Source of the DNA: Flavobacterium ammonificans
GTDB taxonomy: Bacteria; Bacteroidota; Bacteroidia; Flavobacteriales; Flavobacteriaceae
Direction of reading: 5' to 3'
Length of the DNA: 64,000 nt
NCBI RefSeq assembly: GCF_020886115.1
Contig: NZ_AP025185.1
Coordinates: 62,001 to 126,000 of the forward strand
The position numbers and the translations under genes are program-made. Position 1 is the first letter of the stretch, and every line of letters begins with the position of its first letter. Shown here piece by piece: positions 43,794 through 53,500 of this stretch. A model generated the notes under the pieces. The model ran no database searches and was not told the origin of the DNA. It saw only the letters and a program-made list of their open reading frames with translations.

Positions 43794-46313
43794 TTACTTC
43801 TTTTTAGCAATCGGTTTTTTTGAAGCCGACGCTTTTTTTGCCGGAGCTTTTTTGGCTGCTACTTTCTTTGCAGGCGCTTTTTTGGCAATCATTTCCTGAA
43901 CTTCTTCCAATGTCAATTTACTTGCATCAACATCTTTACTCAATTCAATTTTGATTTTACCTTTAGTAATCACAGAGCGTCCCCAACGAGCTTTTTCAAC
44001 TAAAATCCCTTCTTCGGTCCAATTGTGAAGTACTTTATCTATATTTTTTTGCAATTTATCTTCAATCAATTCTTCGATATCAGCTTGAGATAAGTTGTCA
44101 AAATTGTATTTCTTACTTACGTTAATAAAAAGACCATCCCATTTAATAAAAGCGCCAAAACGTCCAACACCTTTTTGCACACCTAAGCCTTTATAAGTAG
44201 CAATTGGAGCATCGGCTTGAGCTTTTTCATCAATCAATTCCTGAGCTCTTACCATTGAAACATCTAATGGATCTTCGCCTTTTGGCAACGAAATGAAAGC
44301 AGAACCATGACGAACGTATGGTCCGTAACGACCATTACTCACTTCTACCTCTTCTCCTTTGTACAAACCTAAATTTTTAGGTAATAAAAATAAATTCAAG
44401 GCATCTTCTAAAGTAATGTTTCCAATATTTTGATCGATTTTTAAACTCGCAAATTTCTTGTCTTCGTCTTCAGCATCTCCAATTTGAGCCATAGGTCCAA
44501 ATTTTCCTAAACGAACAGAAACTGGTTTTCCTGAAGCTGGATCTGTACCCAAAATTCGTTCACCGCTTTCTCTATCAGCATTCGCTTCTACGTCTTTCAC
44601 ATTCGGGTGAAATTTATCGTAAAACTCCTGCATCATCTTTGCCCATTCAATATTTCCTTCAGCAATTTCGTCAAAATCTTGCTCCACTTTTGCTGTGAAA
44701 TTATAATCTAAAATTGCTCCGAAATTTTTAACCAAGAAATCGGTGACTATAGTTCCAATATCTGTTGGAACTAATTTTCCTTTATCAGAACCTGTATTTT
44801 CTTTTAATACTTTCTCCACTACTTTACCAGCTTGCAAAGTTAGTTGAGTGTATTTTCTTTCTTGTCCTTCTAAATTTCCTTTTTCAACATAATTTCTATT
44901 GATAATTGTAGAAATTGTTGGCGCGTAGGTTGAAGGACGACCAATTCCTAATTCTTCTAGTTTTTTAACCAAAGAAGCCTCCGTATATCTAGCTGCAGCT
45001 CTTGAATACCTTTCGGTAGCTGTAATATAATTATTATCTAATCTTTCGTTTACTTTTAGTGCTGGCAACATGCCTTCTTGTTCTTCATCATCTTCGTCAT
45101 TTCCTTCCAAATACACTTTCAAGAAACCTTCAAAAAGTAAAACTTCTCCCGAAGCTGTAAAGACTTCACTATGATTATTGGCTTCAATTTTAACATTGGT
45201 GCGTTCTAATTCGGCATCACTCATTTGCGAAGCTAAAGTTCGTTTCCAAATCAAATCATACAAACGCGCTTGATCTCGGTCAATATTTACCGTGTGACGT
45301 GACATATCTGTTGGACGAATGGCTTCGTGGGCTTCTTGAGCGCCTTTACTCTTATTGGCAAACGTACGTGGTTTTGAAAATTCTTTACCGTAAGACTTAA
45401 TGATCTCAGCCTGTGCTGCGTCCATTGCATCTTTGGACAAGTTGACACTATCCGTTCTCATATAGGTAATTAACCCCGCCTCATACAAACGTTGCGCTAA
45501 CTGCATCGTAATTCCAACAGGTAAATACAATTTACGAGCGGCTTCTTGTTGTAAAGTAGAAGTAGTAAATGGCGCAGTTGGTGATTTTTTTGTAGGCTTA
45601 GTTTCTAACTCACCTACTTTATAGTTGGAAGCACTGTTTTTTTGTAAAAAATCTTCTGCTTCTTTTTTGGTATTGAAATTTTTAGGCAACTTCGCCTTAA
45701 CAATTTTTCCTGCTTCATTAGTAAACTCAGCAGTAACTGAATAACTGGCAACTGGTTTAAAGTTTTGTATCTCGCGTTCGCGTTCTACAATCAAACGAAC
45801 AGAAACAGATTGTACACGACCAGCTGAAAGACCTCCTTTTACTTTTCTCCATAAAACTGGTGACAATTCATACCCAACCAATCGGTCTAAAACACGACGC
45901 GCTTGTTGTGCGTTTACTAAATTGTAGTCAATTTCGCGAGGATTATCAATGGCTTTTAGAATAGCCGTCTTTGTAATTTCGTGAAAAACGATACGTTTCG
46001 TTTTCTTTTTGTCTAATTTTAATTCTTCGGATAAGTGCCAAGAAATCGCTTCTCCCTCACGGTCCTCATCGGAAGCTAACCAAACCATTTCAGCATTTTT
46101 TGACAATGTTTTTAGTTTGCTAACCAATGCTTTTTTATCGGCAGAAACTTCGTATTTAGGTTTGAAACCATTTTCAACATCTACACCAATTTCTTTGGAA
46201 GGCAAGTCGGCAATATGACCATAACTTGACTCAACTTGAAAGTCACTTCCTAGGAATTTTTCGATTGTTTTAGCCTTTGCAGGTGATTCCACTATAACTA
46301 AATTCTTTGCCAT
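43794..46313 (-). CDS. topA: DNA topoisomerase I
   Basis: An 839-residue type IA topoisomerase that relaxes negative supercoils. N-terminal TOPRIM domain (LVIVESPAKAKTIEKFLG; EDREGEAISWH) and the active-site Tyr in GLITYMRTDS. The C-terminus lacks the four-Cys zinc fingers of the E. coli enzyme and instead has repeat domains of the Bacteroidota type and a Lys/Ala-rich tail (KKAPAKKVAAKK). A TACTTTTG element at 46334-46341 lies about 25 bases before the ATG. Confidence 0.97.
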   Translation of the reverse strand: MAKNLVIVESPAKAKTIEKFLGSDFQVESSYGHIADLPSKEIGVDVENGFKPKYEVSADKKALVSKLKTLSKNAEMVWLASDEDREGEAISWHLSEELKLDKKKTKRIVFHEITKTAILKAIDNPREIDYNLVNAQQARRVLDRLVGYELSPVLWRKVKGGLSAGRVQSVSVRLIVEREREIQNFKPVASYSVTAEFTNEAGKIVKAKLPKNFNTKKEAEDFLQKNSASNYKVGELETKPTKKSPTAPFTTSTLQQEAARKLYLPVGITMQLAQRLYEAGLITYMRTDSVNLSKDAMDAAQAEIIKSYGKEFSKPRTFANKSKGAQEAHEAIRPTDMSRHTVNIDRDQARLYDLIWKRTLASQMSDAELERTNVKIEANNHSEVFTASGEVLLFEGFLKVYLEGNDEDDEEQEGMLPALKVNERLDNNYITATERYSRAAARYTEASLVKKLEELGIGRPSTYAPTISTIINRNYVEKGNLEGQERKYTQLTLQAGKVVEKVLKENTGSDKGKLVPTDIGTIVTDFLVKNFGAILDYNFTAKVEQDFDEIAEGNIEWAKMMQEFYDKFHPNVKDVEANADRESGERILGTDPASGKPVSVRLGKFGPMAQIGDAEDEDKKFASLKIDQNIGNITLEDALNLFLLPKNLGLYKGEEVEVSNGRYGPYVRHGSAFISLPKGEDPLDVSMVRAQELIDEKAQADAPIATYKGLGVQKGVGRFGAFIKWDGLFINVSKKYNFDNLSQADIEELIEDKLQKNIDKVLHNWTEEGILVEKARWGRSVITKGKIKIELSKDVDASKLTLEEVQEMIAKKAPAKKVAAKKAPAKKASASKKPIAKKK

Positions 46314-46333
46314 ATACCATTTGTTTGAAGGTG

Positions 46334-46341
46334 CAAAAGTA
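46334..46341 (-). promoter_or_regulatory. -7 element of topA
   Basis: Minus-strand TACTTTTG, followed by GCAC, 21 bases before the topA ATG. Confidence 0.45.
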
Positions 46342-46536
46342 TGGGATTTTTTTAAATTTTAAGTTTTTTAAATTTTAAATGTAAATTTTACCGACTAAAA
46401 ACGCATTTTAACGACAGTTCATTTATATAACTGGATTTGTTCTGAAATGACTATTTATTTCCGTACTTTTAAATTACTCCCAAAATTTCTCATTTCAAAA
46501 CAACCTCTAAAATACTGTTAAAACTAGACTGCCATC

Positions 46537-46568
46537 TTGTCATATTTCTTAAAATAGACGTATATTTG
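46537..46568 (+). promoter_or_regulatory. Promoter of miaB
   Basis: TTG at 46537-46539 and TATATTTG at 46561-46568, spacing 21. The start of transcription would be only a few bases before the ATG. Confidence 0.55.
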
Positions 46569-46579
46569 CACTTTGAAAA

Positions 46580-48031
46580 ATGAACATGGAAAAAGTAATT
46601 GTAGAAAGTAAACAAGGTGAAAGCCTCGTTTTAGAACAAAAAAAAGAGAATACTAAAAAACTTTTTATAGAAAGTTATGGTTGTGCTATGAATTTCTCAG
46701 ATAGTGAAATCGTAGCTTCAATTCTATCTGACAATGGTTTTAATACTACACAAATATTAGAAGAAGCTGACTTGGTATTAGTCAATACCTGTTCCATTCG
46801 CGACAAGGCTGAACAAACCATCCGCAAACGTTTAGAAAAATACAATGCTGTAAAACGAATCAATCCCAAAATGAAAGTGGGCGTTTTAGGCTGTATGGCT
46901 GAACGCTTGAAAAGTCAATTCTTAGAAGAAGAAAAAATAGTAGATTTAGTAGTTGGTCCTGATGCCTATAAAGATTTACCCAACTTGCTGGCCGAAGTCG
47001 AAGAAGGACGTGATGCTATCAATGTGATACTTTCTAAAGAAGAAACTTATGGAGATATTGCTCCAGTTCGTTTAATGAGCAATGGTATAACGGCTTTGGT
47101 CTCTATCACTCGTGGGTGTGACAATATGTGTACGTTTTGCGTAGTCCCTTTCACTCGTGGTCGTGAGCGTAGTCGTGAACCACAAAGTATAATGAAAGAA
47201 ATCCAAGACTTGTGGGATAACGGATTTAAAGAAATTACTCTTTTAGGACAAAATGTAGATAGCTATTTATGGTATGGTGGCGGATTGAAAAAAGATTTTG
47301 AAAACGCTAGCGAAATCCAAAAAGCTACAGCTATTAAATTTGATCAATTATTAGAAACGGTAGCAGTTACTTTTCCTAAAATGCGCATCCGCTTTTCGAC
47401 ATCCAACCCGCAAGATATGTACGAAGAAGTGTTACACGTCATTGCCAAATACCCAAACATCTGCAAACACATTCACCTACCTGTGCAATCTGGAAGTAAC
47501 CGTATTCTAAAGGAAATGAACCGTTTGCATACACGTGAAGAATATATGACATTGATTGACAAAATCAGAAGACTAATTCCAAATTGTTCGATTTCCCAAG
47601 ATATGATTGCCGGTTTTCCAACTGAAACCGAAGAAGATCATCAAGACACTTTGAGTTTAATGGAATATGTAAAATATAACTTTGGCTATATGTATTCGTA
47701 TTCGGAACGCCCAGGCACATTGGCTGGACGCAAAATGGAAGATGATGTACCTGAAGAAACAAAAGCCAGACGTTTACAAGAAATTGTGGATTTACAACAA
47801 AAGCACGCTTGGTTCCGATCTGAAGAATTCATTGGCCAAACTGTAGAAGTTTTAGTTGAAAAAGTGTCAAAAAAATCAGATGAAGAATTTTCTGGACGTA
47901 ATTCACAGAGTATTACAGTAGTTTTTCCGAAAGAAAATTATAAAATAGGAGATTTCGTGAATGTAAAAATCAAATCTTGTACCAGCGGAACTTTAAAAGG
48001 GGAAGCTGTTGGGTTAAGTGAAATGAATTAA
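46580..48031 (+). CDS. miaB: tRNA-2-methylthio-N6-dimethylallyladenosine synthase
   Basis: A 483-residue radical-SAM methylthiotransferase that modifies A37 of tRNAs. N-terminal UPF0004 domain with Cys in YGCAMN, NTCSIR and LGCMAE (one Fe-S cluster), radical SAM motif CDNMCTFC (second cluster), and a C-terminal TRAM domain. ATG at 46580 or 46586 could be the start; the promoter is very close. It is longer than E. coli MiaB mainly through an insert near 235-265. Confidence 0.96.
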   Translation: MNMEKVIVESKQGESLVLEQKKENTKKLFIESYGCAMNFSDSEIVASILSDNGFNTTQILEEADLVLVNTCSIRDKAEQTIRKRLEKYNAVKRINPKMKVGVLGCMAERLKSQFLEEEKIVDLVVGPDAYKDLPNLLAEVEEGRDAINVILSKEETYGDIAPVRLMSNGITALVSITRGCDNMCTFCVVPFTRGRERSREPQSIMKEIQDLWDNGFKEITLLGQNVDSYLWYGGGLKKDFENASEIQKATAIKFDQLLETVAVTFPKMRIRFSTSNPQDMYEEVLHVIAKYPNICKHIHLPVQSGSNRILKEMNRLHTREEYMTLIDKIRRLIPNCSISQDMIAGFPTETEEDHQDTLSLMEYVKYNFGYMYSYSERPGTLAGRKMEDDVPEETKARRLQEIVDLQQKHAWFRSEEFIGQTVEVLVEKVSKKSDEEFSGRNSQSITVVFPKENYKIGDFVNVKIKSCTSGTLKGEAVGLSEMN

Positions 48032-48064
48032 ATAAGGTTATAGAATAGTTAAAATAAATCTGCA

Positions 48065-48121
48065 TCCCGAAACTTTGGGACAGGGTTAACAAAAAGAGAT
48101 TGCTTCGTGCCTCGCAATGAC
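48065..48121. repeat. Composite dispersed repeat before the sigma-54 activator gene
   Basis: Two repeat-like parts in the miaB-activator gap: a hairpin TCCCGAAACTTTGGGA (48065-48080), and GATTGCTTCGTGCCTCGCAA (48098-48117) with short ATTGC / GCAAT arms. Both match phrases common between genes in Bacteroidota genomes as I recall them. A GTG at 48107 inside this repeat would extend the next gene but is not a plausible start. Confidence 0.5.
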
Positions 48122-48124
48122 ATT

Positions 48125-49384
48125 ATGGAAACAGTTCAAACAATAAAACAACGATTTGAAATTATTGGGAATGACCCAAAATTAAATCGCGCCATAGAAA
48201 AAGCAATTCAAGTAGCTCCTACCGATATTTCGGTACTGGTGATTGGGGAAAGTGGAGTTGGAAAAGAAAGTATTCCAAAAATAATCCATTCCCTTTCGCA
48301 TCGGAAACATGGTAAATATATTGCTGTAAACTGCGGTGCTATTCCTGAAGGAACAATTGATAGCGAACTTTTTGGACACGAAAAAGGAGCCTTTACAGGA
48401 GCTACAAATACTCGCGAAGGCTATTTTGAAGTAGCCAATGGCGGTACCATTTTTTTAGATGAAGTAGGAGAATTACCATTAACAACTCAAGTTCGTTTGC
48501 TTCGCGTTTTGGAAAATGGTGAGTTTATCAAAGTGGGGTCGTCACAAGTACAAAAAACTAACGTTCGAATTGTAGCAGCTACTAATGTGAACTTATTCAA
48601 TGCTATCGAAAAAGGAAAATTCAGAGAAGATTTATATTACCGTTTAAGCACAGTTGACATTGGATTACCACCATTACGCGAACGAAAAGATGACATACAC
48701 CTATTGTTTAGAAAATTTGCAGCTGACTTTGCTCACAAATACAAAATGCCACCATTAAAACTGGATGAGAATGCCATTCAATTATTACAAAAATTTCGCT
48801 GGAGTGGAAATATTCGTCAATTACGAAATGTAGCCGAACAACTTTCTGTTTTGGAAACTAGTCGCGACATTAATGCAATTACGCTACAATCCTATTTGCC
48901 TTCAGAAGGCAGTAATTTACCCTCAGTAGTAAGTGATAAAAAAAGTGATAGCGATTTTAATACCGAAAGAGAGATTTTATACAAAGTGCTTTTCGATATG
49001 AAAAGCGATTTGCATGATTTAAAGAAATTGACATTAGAATTGATGAAAAATGGCACGTCTAAAGTGCAAGAAACGAATCAGAATCTCATCAAGAAAATCT
49101 ACGGGAATCAAGAAAGCGATAACGAAATTCATTTTGAAGAAACCCCTAGAGCAGCCATATTAAATGCACCAGAAGAAGAGGAAGAATATGACGAGGCCGA
49201 CGATAATTACCTTTTTGCAGAAACTATTGAAGCTGAGGAAGAAATTTTAAAGCTCGAACAAAAAGAAATTGAAATGATTAAACGTTCTTTGGAAAAAAAT
49301 AAAGGTAAACGCAAAGCAGCTGCAGATGAGTTAGGAATTTCAGAACGAACATTATACAGAAAAATAAAACAATTTGACCTTTAA
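48125..49384 (+). CDS. Sigma-54-dependent transcriptional activator without receiver domain
   Basis: From ATG at 48125 the product has 419 residues. The AAA+ domain begins almost at the N-terminus: Walker A GESGVGKE (41-48), the sigma-54-contact loop GAFTGA (88-93), Walker B GTIFLDEVGEL. A Fis-type helix-turn-helix ends the protein (KRKAAADELGISERTLYRKIKQF). No receiver or sensor domain precedes it, so control must come from another protein or from expression. Between the AAA+ and Fis parts is an acidic linker (about 295-380). It precedes lptE by 45 bases. Confidence 0.95.
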   Translation: METVQTIKQRFEIIGNDPKLNRAIEKAIQVAPTDISVLVIGESGVGKESIPKIIHSLSHRKHGKYIAVNCGAIPEGTIDSELFGHEKGAFTGATNTREGYFEVANGGTIFLDEVGELPLTTQVRLLRVLENGEFIKVGSSQVQKTNVRIVAATNVNLFNAIEKGKFREDLYYRLSTVDIGLPPLRERKDDIHLLFRKFAADFAHKYKMPPLKLDENAIQLLQKFRWSGNIRQLRNVAEQLSVLETSRDINAITLQSYLPSEGSNLPSVVSDKKSDSDFNTEREILYKVLFDMKSDLHDLKKLTLELMKNGTSKVQETNQNLIKKIYGNQESDNEIHFEETPRAAILNAPEEEEEYDEADDNYLFAETIEAEEEILKLEQKEIEMIKRSLEKNKGKRKAAADELGISERTLYRKIKQFDL

Positions 49385-49405
49385 TAAATATCAATCGTTT
49401 TTGAA

Positions 49406-49413
49406 TATCTTTG
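49406..49413 (+). promoter_or_regulatory. -7 element before lptE
   Basis: TATCTTTG fits TAnnTTTG, 17 bases before the lptE ATG. Confidence 0.4.
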
Positions 49414-49429
49414 ATTAGTAAATAAAAAA

Positions 49430-49933
49430 ATGAAAAACATACATTATATATATAGTATTCTAATTGCACTACTTTTTTCAGGTTGTTCTGTATATAATTT
49501 TACAGGAACAGGAAAAATAGATGCTAAAACATTTCAGGTTAATTTTTTTCAAAATAATGCTGAGCTAATTGAACCTGGTATTGACAGAACATTTACATTA
49601 ACATTACAAGATTTAATTCAGAATCAAACTAATTTAAACTTAGTTAAAAATGGAGGCGACCTAACTTATGAAGGCGAAATAGTAGATTATCGAATTAGTC
49701 CGATGACTGCAACTGCAGACCAACAAGCCTCTCAAAACCGATTGAAAATAAGAGTCAATGTTAGATTTATCAATCAAAAAACAGAGAAAGATAATTTTGA
49801 AAAAACTTTTGAATTTTTTTATGATTATCCGGCTACTGCACAACTGAATGGAAATACATTGAACAAGGCTTTAGATGAAATTTTCGAAAGAATAACACAA
49901 GATATTTTTAATGAGTCGCTGGCTAAATGGTAG
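49430..49933 (+). CDS. lptE: LPS-assembly lipoprotein LptE
   Basis: A 167-residue lipoprotein (signal ending LFSGC, Cys19) with the Bacteroidota LptE pattern SVYNFTGTG and a central block of beta strands (LTYEGEIVDYRISPM, KIRVNVRFINQ). It should plug LptD in the outer membrane for LPS export. It follows the sigma-54 activator gene and precedes a TPR-like gene and secG, an order I recall from other flavobacteria. Confidence 0.9.
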   Translation: MKNIHYIYSILIALLFSGCSVYNFTGTGKIDAKTFQVNFFQNNAELIEPGIDRTFTLTLQDLIQNQTNLNLVKNGGDLTYEGEIVDYRISPMTATADQQASQNRLKIRVNVRFINQKTEKDNFEKTFEFFYDYPATAQLNGNTLNKALDEIFERITQDIFNESLAKW

Positions 49934-50031
49934 ATTAAAATGAAAATTCGGAGATTCGTAGATTTGGTTATATGAAAAAAAAACAAAAAAACGAATAAAC
50001 AGCTAGCCCAATCCTCAATAAAATAACATTT

Positions 50032-50853
50032 ATGAACGTTACTGATTACACTTTTTTAATTAACAAACCCGATACTATCAATGAAAAGCAAACTGAAGCT
50101 TTACATCAAGTATTAGAGGATTTCCCTTATTTTCAAAGTGCTAGAGCCCTACGATTAAAAGGTATTTACAACCAAAATAGTTTTAAATACAATTATGATC
50201 TTAAGGTTACCGCGGCTCATACCACAGACCGAACCGTTTTGTTTGATTTTATTACATCCGATACTTTTACGGCAATTCAGAAAGGATATTACGATAAAAA
50301 GGTATTGGAACTACTTGATATTAATGTAATTGATAGTGAGGTCATAATTACCAATAAACTCAACGATCAACAAAATGAAGCTGCTACTTCTGATATTGAA
50401 TCTAACCCAGAAACAACTAGTGCATCAACTGTAGAAGAAAAATTAGAAATTGGAAAACCTTTGGATTTTTCTACCAATGAAAAACACTCTTTCCAAGAAT
50501 GGCTTCAATTATCAAGAATTCAGCCAATCATTAGAGAAAATCAAGAGGAAACTCAAATCGCATCAATAAACAAAACTCAAAAACTGGAATTAATTGATAA
50601 ATTTATCGAAACCAATCCGAAAATTCCTGCCGTTAAAAAAGATTTTGTTCCAAGTACAAATTTCGATTTGAACAAAGAAGACCATTCCATGTTAATGACC
50701 GAAACTTTAGCTAAAGTCTATTTGGGACAAAAAAAATATCAAAAAGCAATTCAAGCGTATGAAATATTAATTTTGAAATATCCAGAAAAAATTAGTTTCT
50801 TTGCAGACCGTATTTCGGACATCAAGATTTTACAACAAAATAACAATAAATAA
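50032..50853 (+). CDS. Hypothetical protein with C-terminal TPR-like repeat
   Basis: A 273-residue soluble protein without signal peptide. A helical N-terminus starts FLINKPDTINEKQTEALHQVLEDFP; the middle is acidic and low-complexity. The C-terminus has one or two tetratricopeptide-like helices (ETLAKVYLGQKKYQKAIQAYEILILKYPE). It lies between lptE and secG, 2 bases before secG, so it is probably cotranslated with secG. Function unknown; a scaffold for envelope or secretion proteins is a guess. Confidence 0.85.
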   Translation: MNVTDYTFLINKPDTINEKQTEALHQVLEDFPYFQSARALRLKGIYNQNSFKYNYDLKVTAAHTTDRTVLFDFITSDTFTAIQKGYYDKKVLELLDINVIDSEVIITNKLNDQQNEAATSDIESNPETTSASTVEEKLEIGKPLDFSTNEKHSFQEWLQLSRIQPIIRENQEETQIASINKTQKLELIDKFIETNPKIPAVKKDFVPSTNFDLNKEDHSMLMTETLAKVYLGQKKYQKAIQAYEILILKYPEKISFFADRISDIKILQQNNNK

Positions 50854-50855
50854 CA

Positions 50856-51164
50856 ATGAGCACATTTTCAATTTTTTTAGTTTTAATTACAATAGTTTGC
50901 TTTCTATTGGTAGTAGTAATCATGGTACAAAACCCTAAAGGAGGCGGTTTATCTTCTACTATTGGAGGATCTCAAATGCTAGGTGGCGTTCAAAAAACCA
51001 CTGACTTTTTAGACAAGAGTACTTGGACATTAGCTACAATTTTAATTGTGCTAATTTTACTATCTAGTTTAAGTTTTACAGGTACATTAAGCGATACTGA
51101 TTCTAAAATCATTGAAAAATCAGAAGCACCTGCTGCAATGCCAGCAACACCTGCTACAAAATAA
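50856..51164 (+). CDS. secG: Preprotein translocase subunit SecG
   Basis: A 102-residue inner-membrane protein with two transmembrane helices (about 4-22 and 58-76) and the SecG signature VVVIMVQNPKGGGLSSTIGG between them. It is an accessory subunit of SecYEG. The Ala/Pro-rich tail is short. A terminator follows. Confidence 0.95.
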   Translation: MSTFSIFLVLITIVCFLLVVVIMVQNPKGGGLSSTIGGSQMLGGVQKTTDFLDKSTWTLATILIVLILLSSLSFTGTLSDTDSKIIEKSEAPAAMPATPATK

Positions 51165-51181
51165 ATAAATACAAGTATACG

Positions 51182-51213
51182 AAATGCCAGCCTGTCAAAG
51201 CTGGCATTTTTTT
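51182..51213 (+). terminator. Terminator of secG
   Basis: Stem AAATGCCAGC / GCTGGCATTT with an 8-base loop and a T run. Confidence 0.85.
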
Positions 51214-51298
51214 TAGGAAAAAATGTCAGTTAAAATGGTATGGCATAATTTCTGAAATACAATAAGCGTTAATTAAATTAATTTAAAAATATAGAATC

Positions 51299-51574
51299 AT
51301 GGGATTAAACATTAAACCACTTTCAGACCGCGTTCTTATAGAACCAGTTGCTGCAGAAACAAAAACTGCATCAGGAATATTTATTCCAGATACTGCAAAA
51401 GAAAAACCTCAAAAAGGAACTGTTGTTGCCGTAGGTAACGGAACAAAAGACCACACAATGACCGTAAAAGTTGGAGATACCGTTCTTTACGGAAAATATG
51501 CTGGTACCGAATTAAAATTAGAGGGAAAAGATTATTTAATCATGCGCGAAGACGATATACTAGCAATCATTTAA
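51299..51574 (+). CDS. groES: Co-chaperonin GroES
   Basis: A 91-residue co-chaperonin (GroES) with [13 protein letters not shown] at the N-terminus, the mobile loop around [16 protein letters not shown] and the closing [14 protein letters not shown]. It caps GroEL. No HrcA-type inverted repeat was seen upstream; the 84-base gap before it holds GGCATAATTTCTG, which could be a heat-shock-type promoter, but this is weak. groEL follows 62 bases downstream. Confidence 0.97.
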   Translation: MGLNIKPLSDRVLIEPVAAETKTASGIFIPDTAKEKPQKGTVVAVGNGTKDHTMTVKVGDTVLYGKYAGTELKLEGKDYLIMREDDILAII

Positions 51575-51615
51575 TTAGTATTGAGATTTGAGTATTTAAG
51601 TATTAAGATTAATAA

Positions 51616-53262
<1,647 letters not shown>

Positions 53263-53269
53263 TTCCATT

Positions 53270-53300
53270 TACGAAGTACGACATACGAAGTACGAAGTAC
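53270..53300. repeat. Short tandem repeat after groEL
   Basis: The unit TACGAAG/TACGAAGT recurs three or four times over 31 bases, just past the groEL stop. Confidence 0.6.
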
Positions 53301-53311
53301 ATTTTTAAATA

Positions 53312-53342
53312 AAAAAATCCGAAGTTTTCACTTCGGATTTTT
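53312..53342. terminator. Terminator of groEL, identical to a copy at 55902-55932
   Basis: Stem AAAAATCCGAAG / CTTCGGATTTTT with a TTTTCA loop. A 31-base identical copy lies 2.6 kb downstream on the other side of the next gene. Confidence 0.85.
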
Positions 53343-53500
53343 ATTATATATTTATTTTCATGTCAAAAAAGATTGGTAATTCATTTTTTAAGAAAATTAC
53401 CGCATATCCAATCTAAAAAATTTGATAAAAAAGGACTATGTTCATCTTTGATGGCACAAACATTGATAGAACTAATATCACTTATGTTAACTCAATATTT

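Noticed and set aside
48107..48124. GTG extension of the sigma-54 activator
   Set aside because: Lies in a dispersed repeat; ATG at 48125 gives the normal domain start.
51220..51298. HrcA/CIRCE operator before groES
   Set aside because: No TTAGCACTC-type inverted repeat is present.
53270..53300. Possible CRISPR-like repeats after groEL
   Set aside because: Units of 7-8 bases with no spacers; simple tandem repeat.
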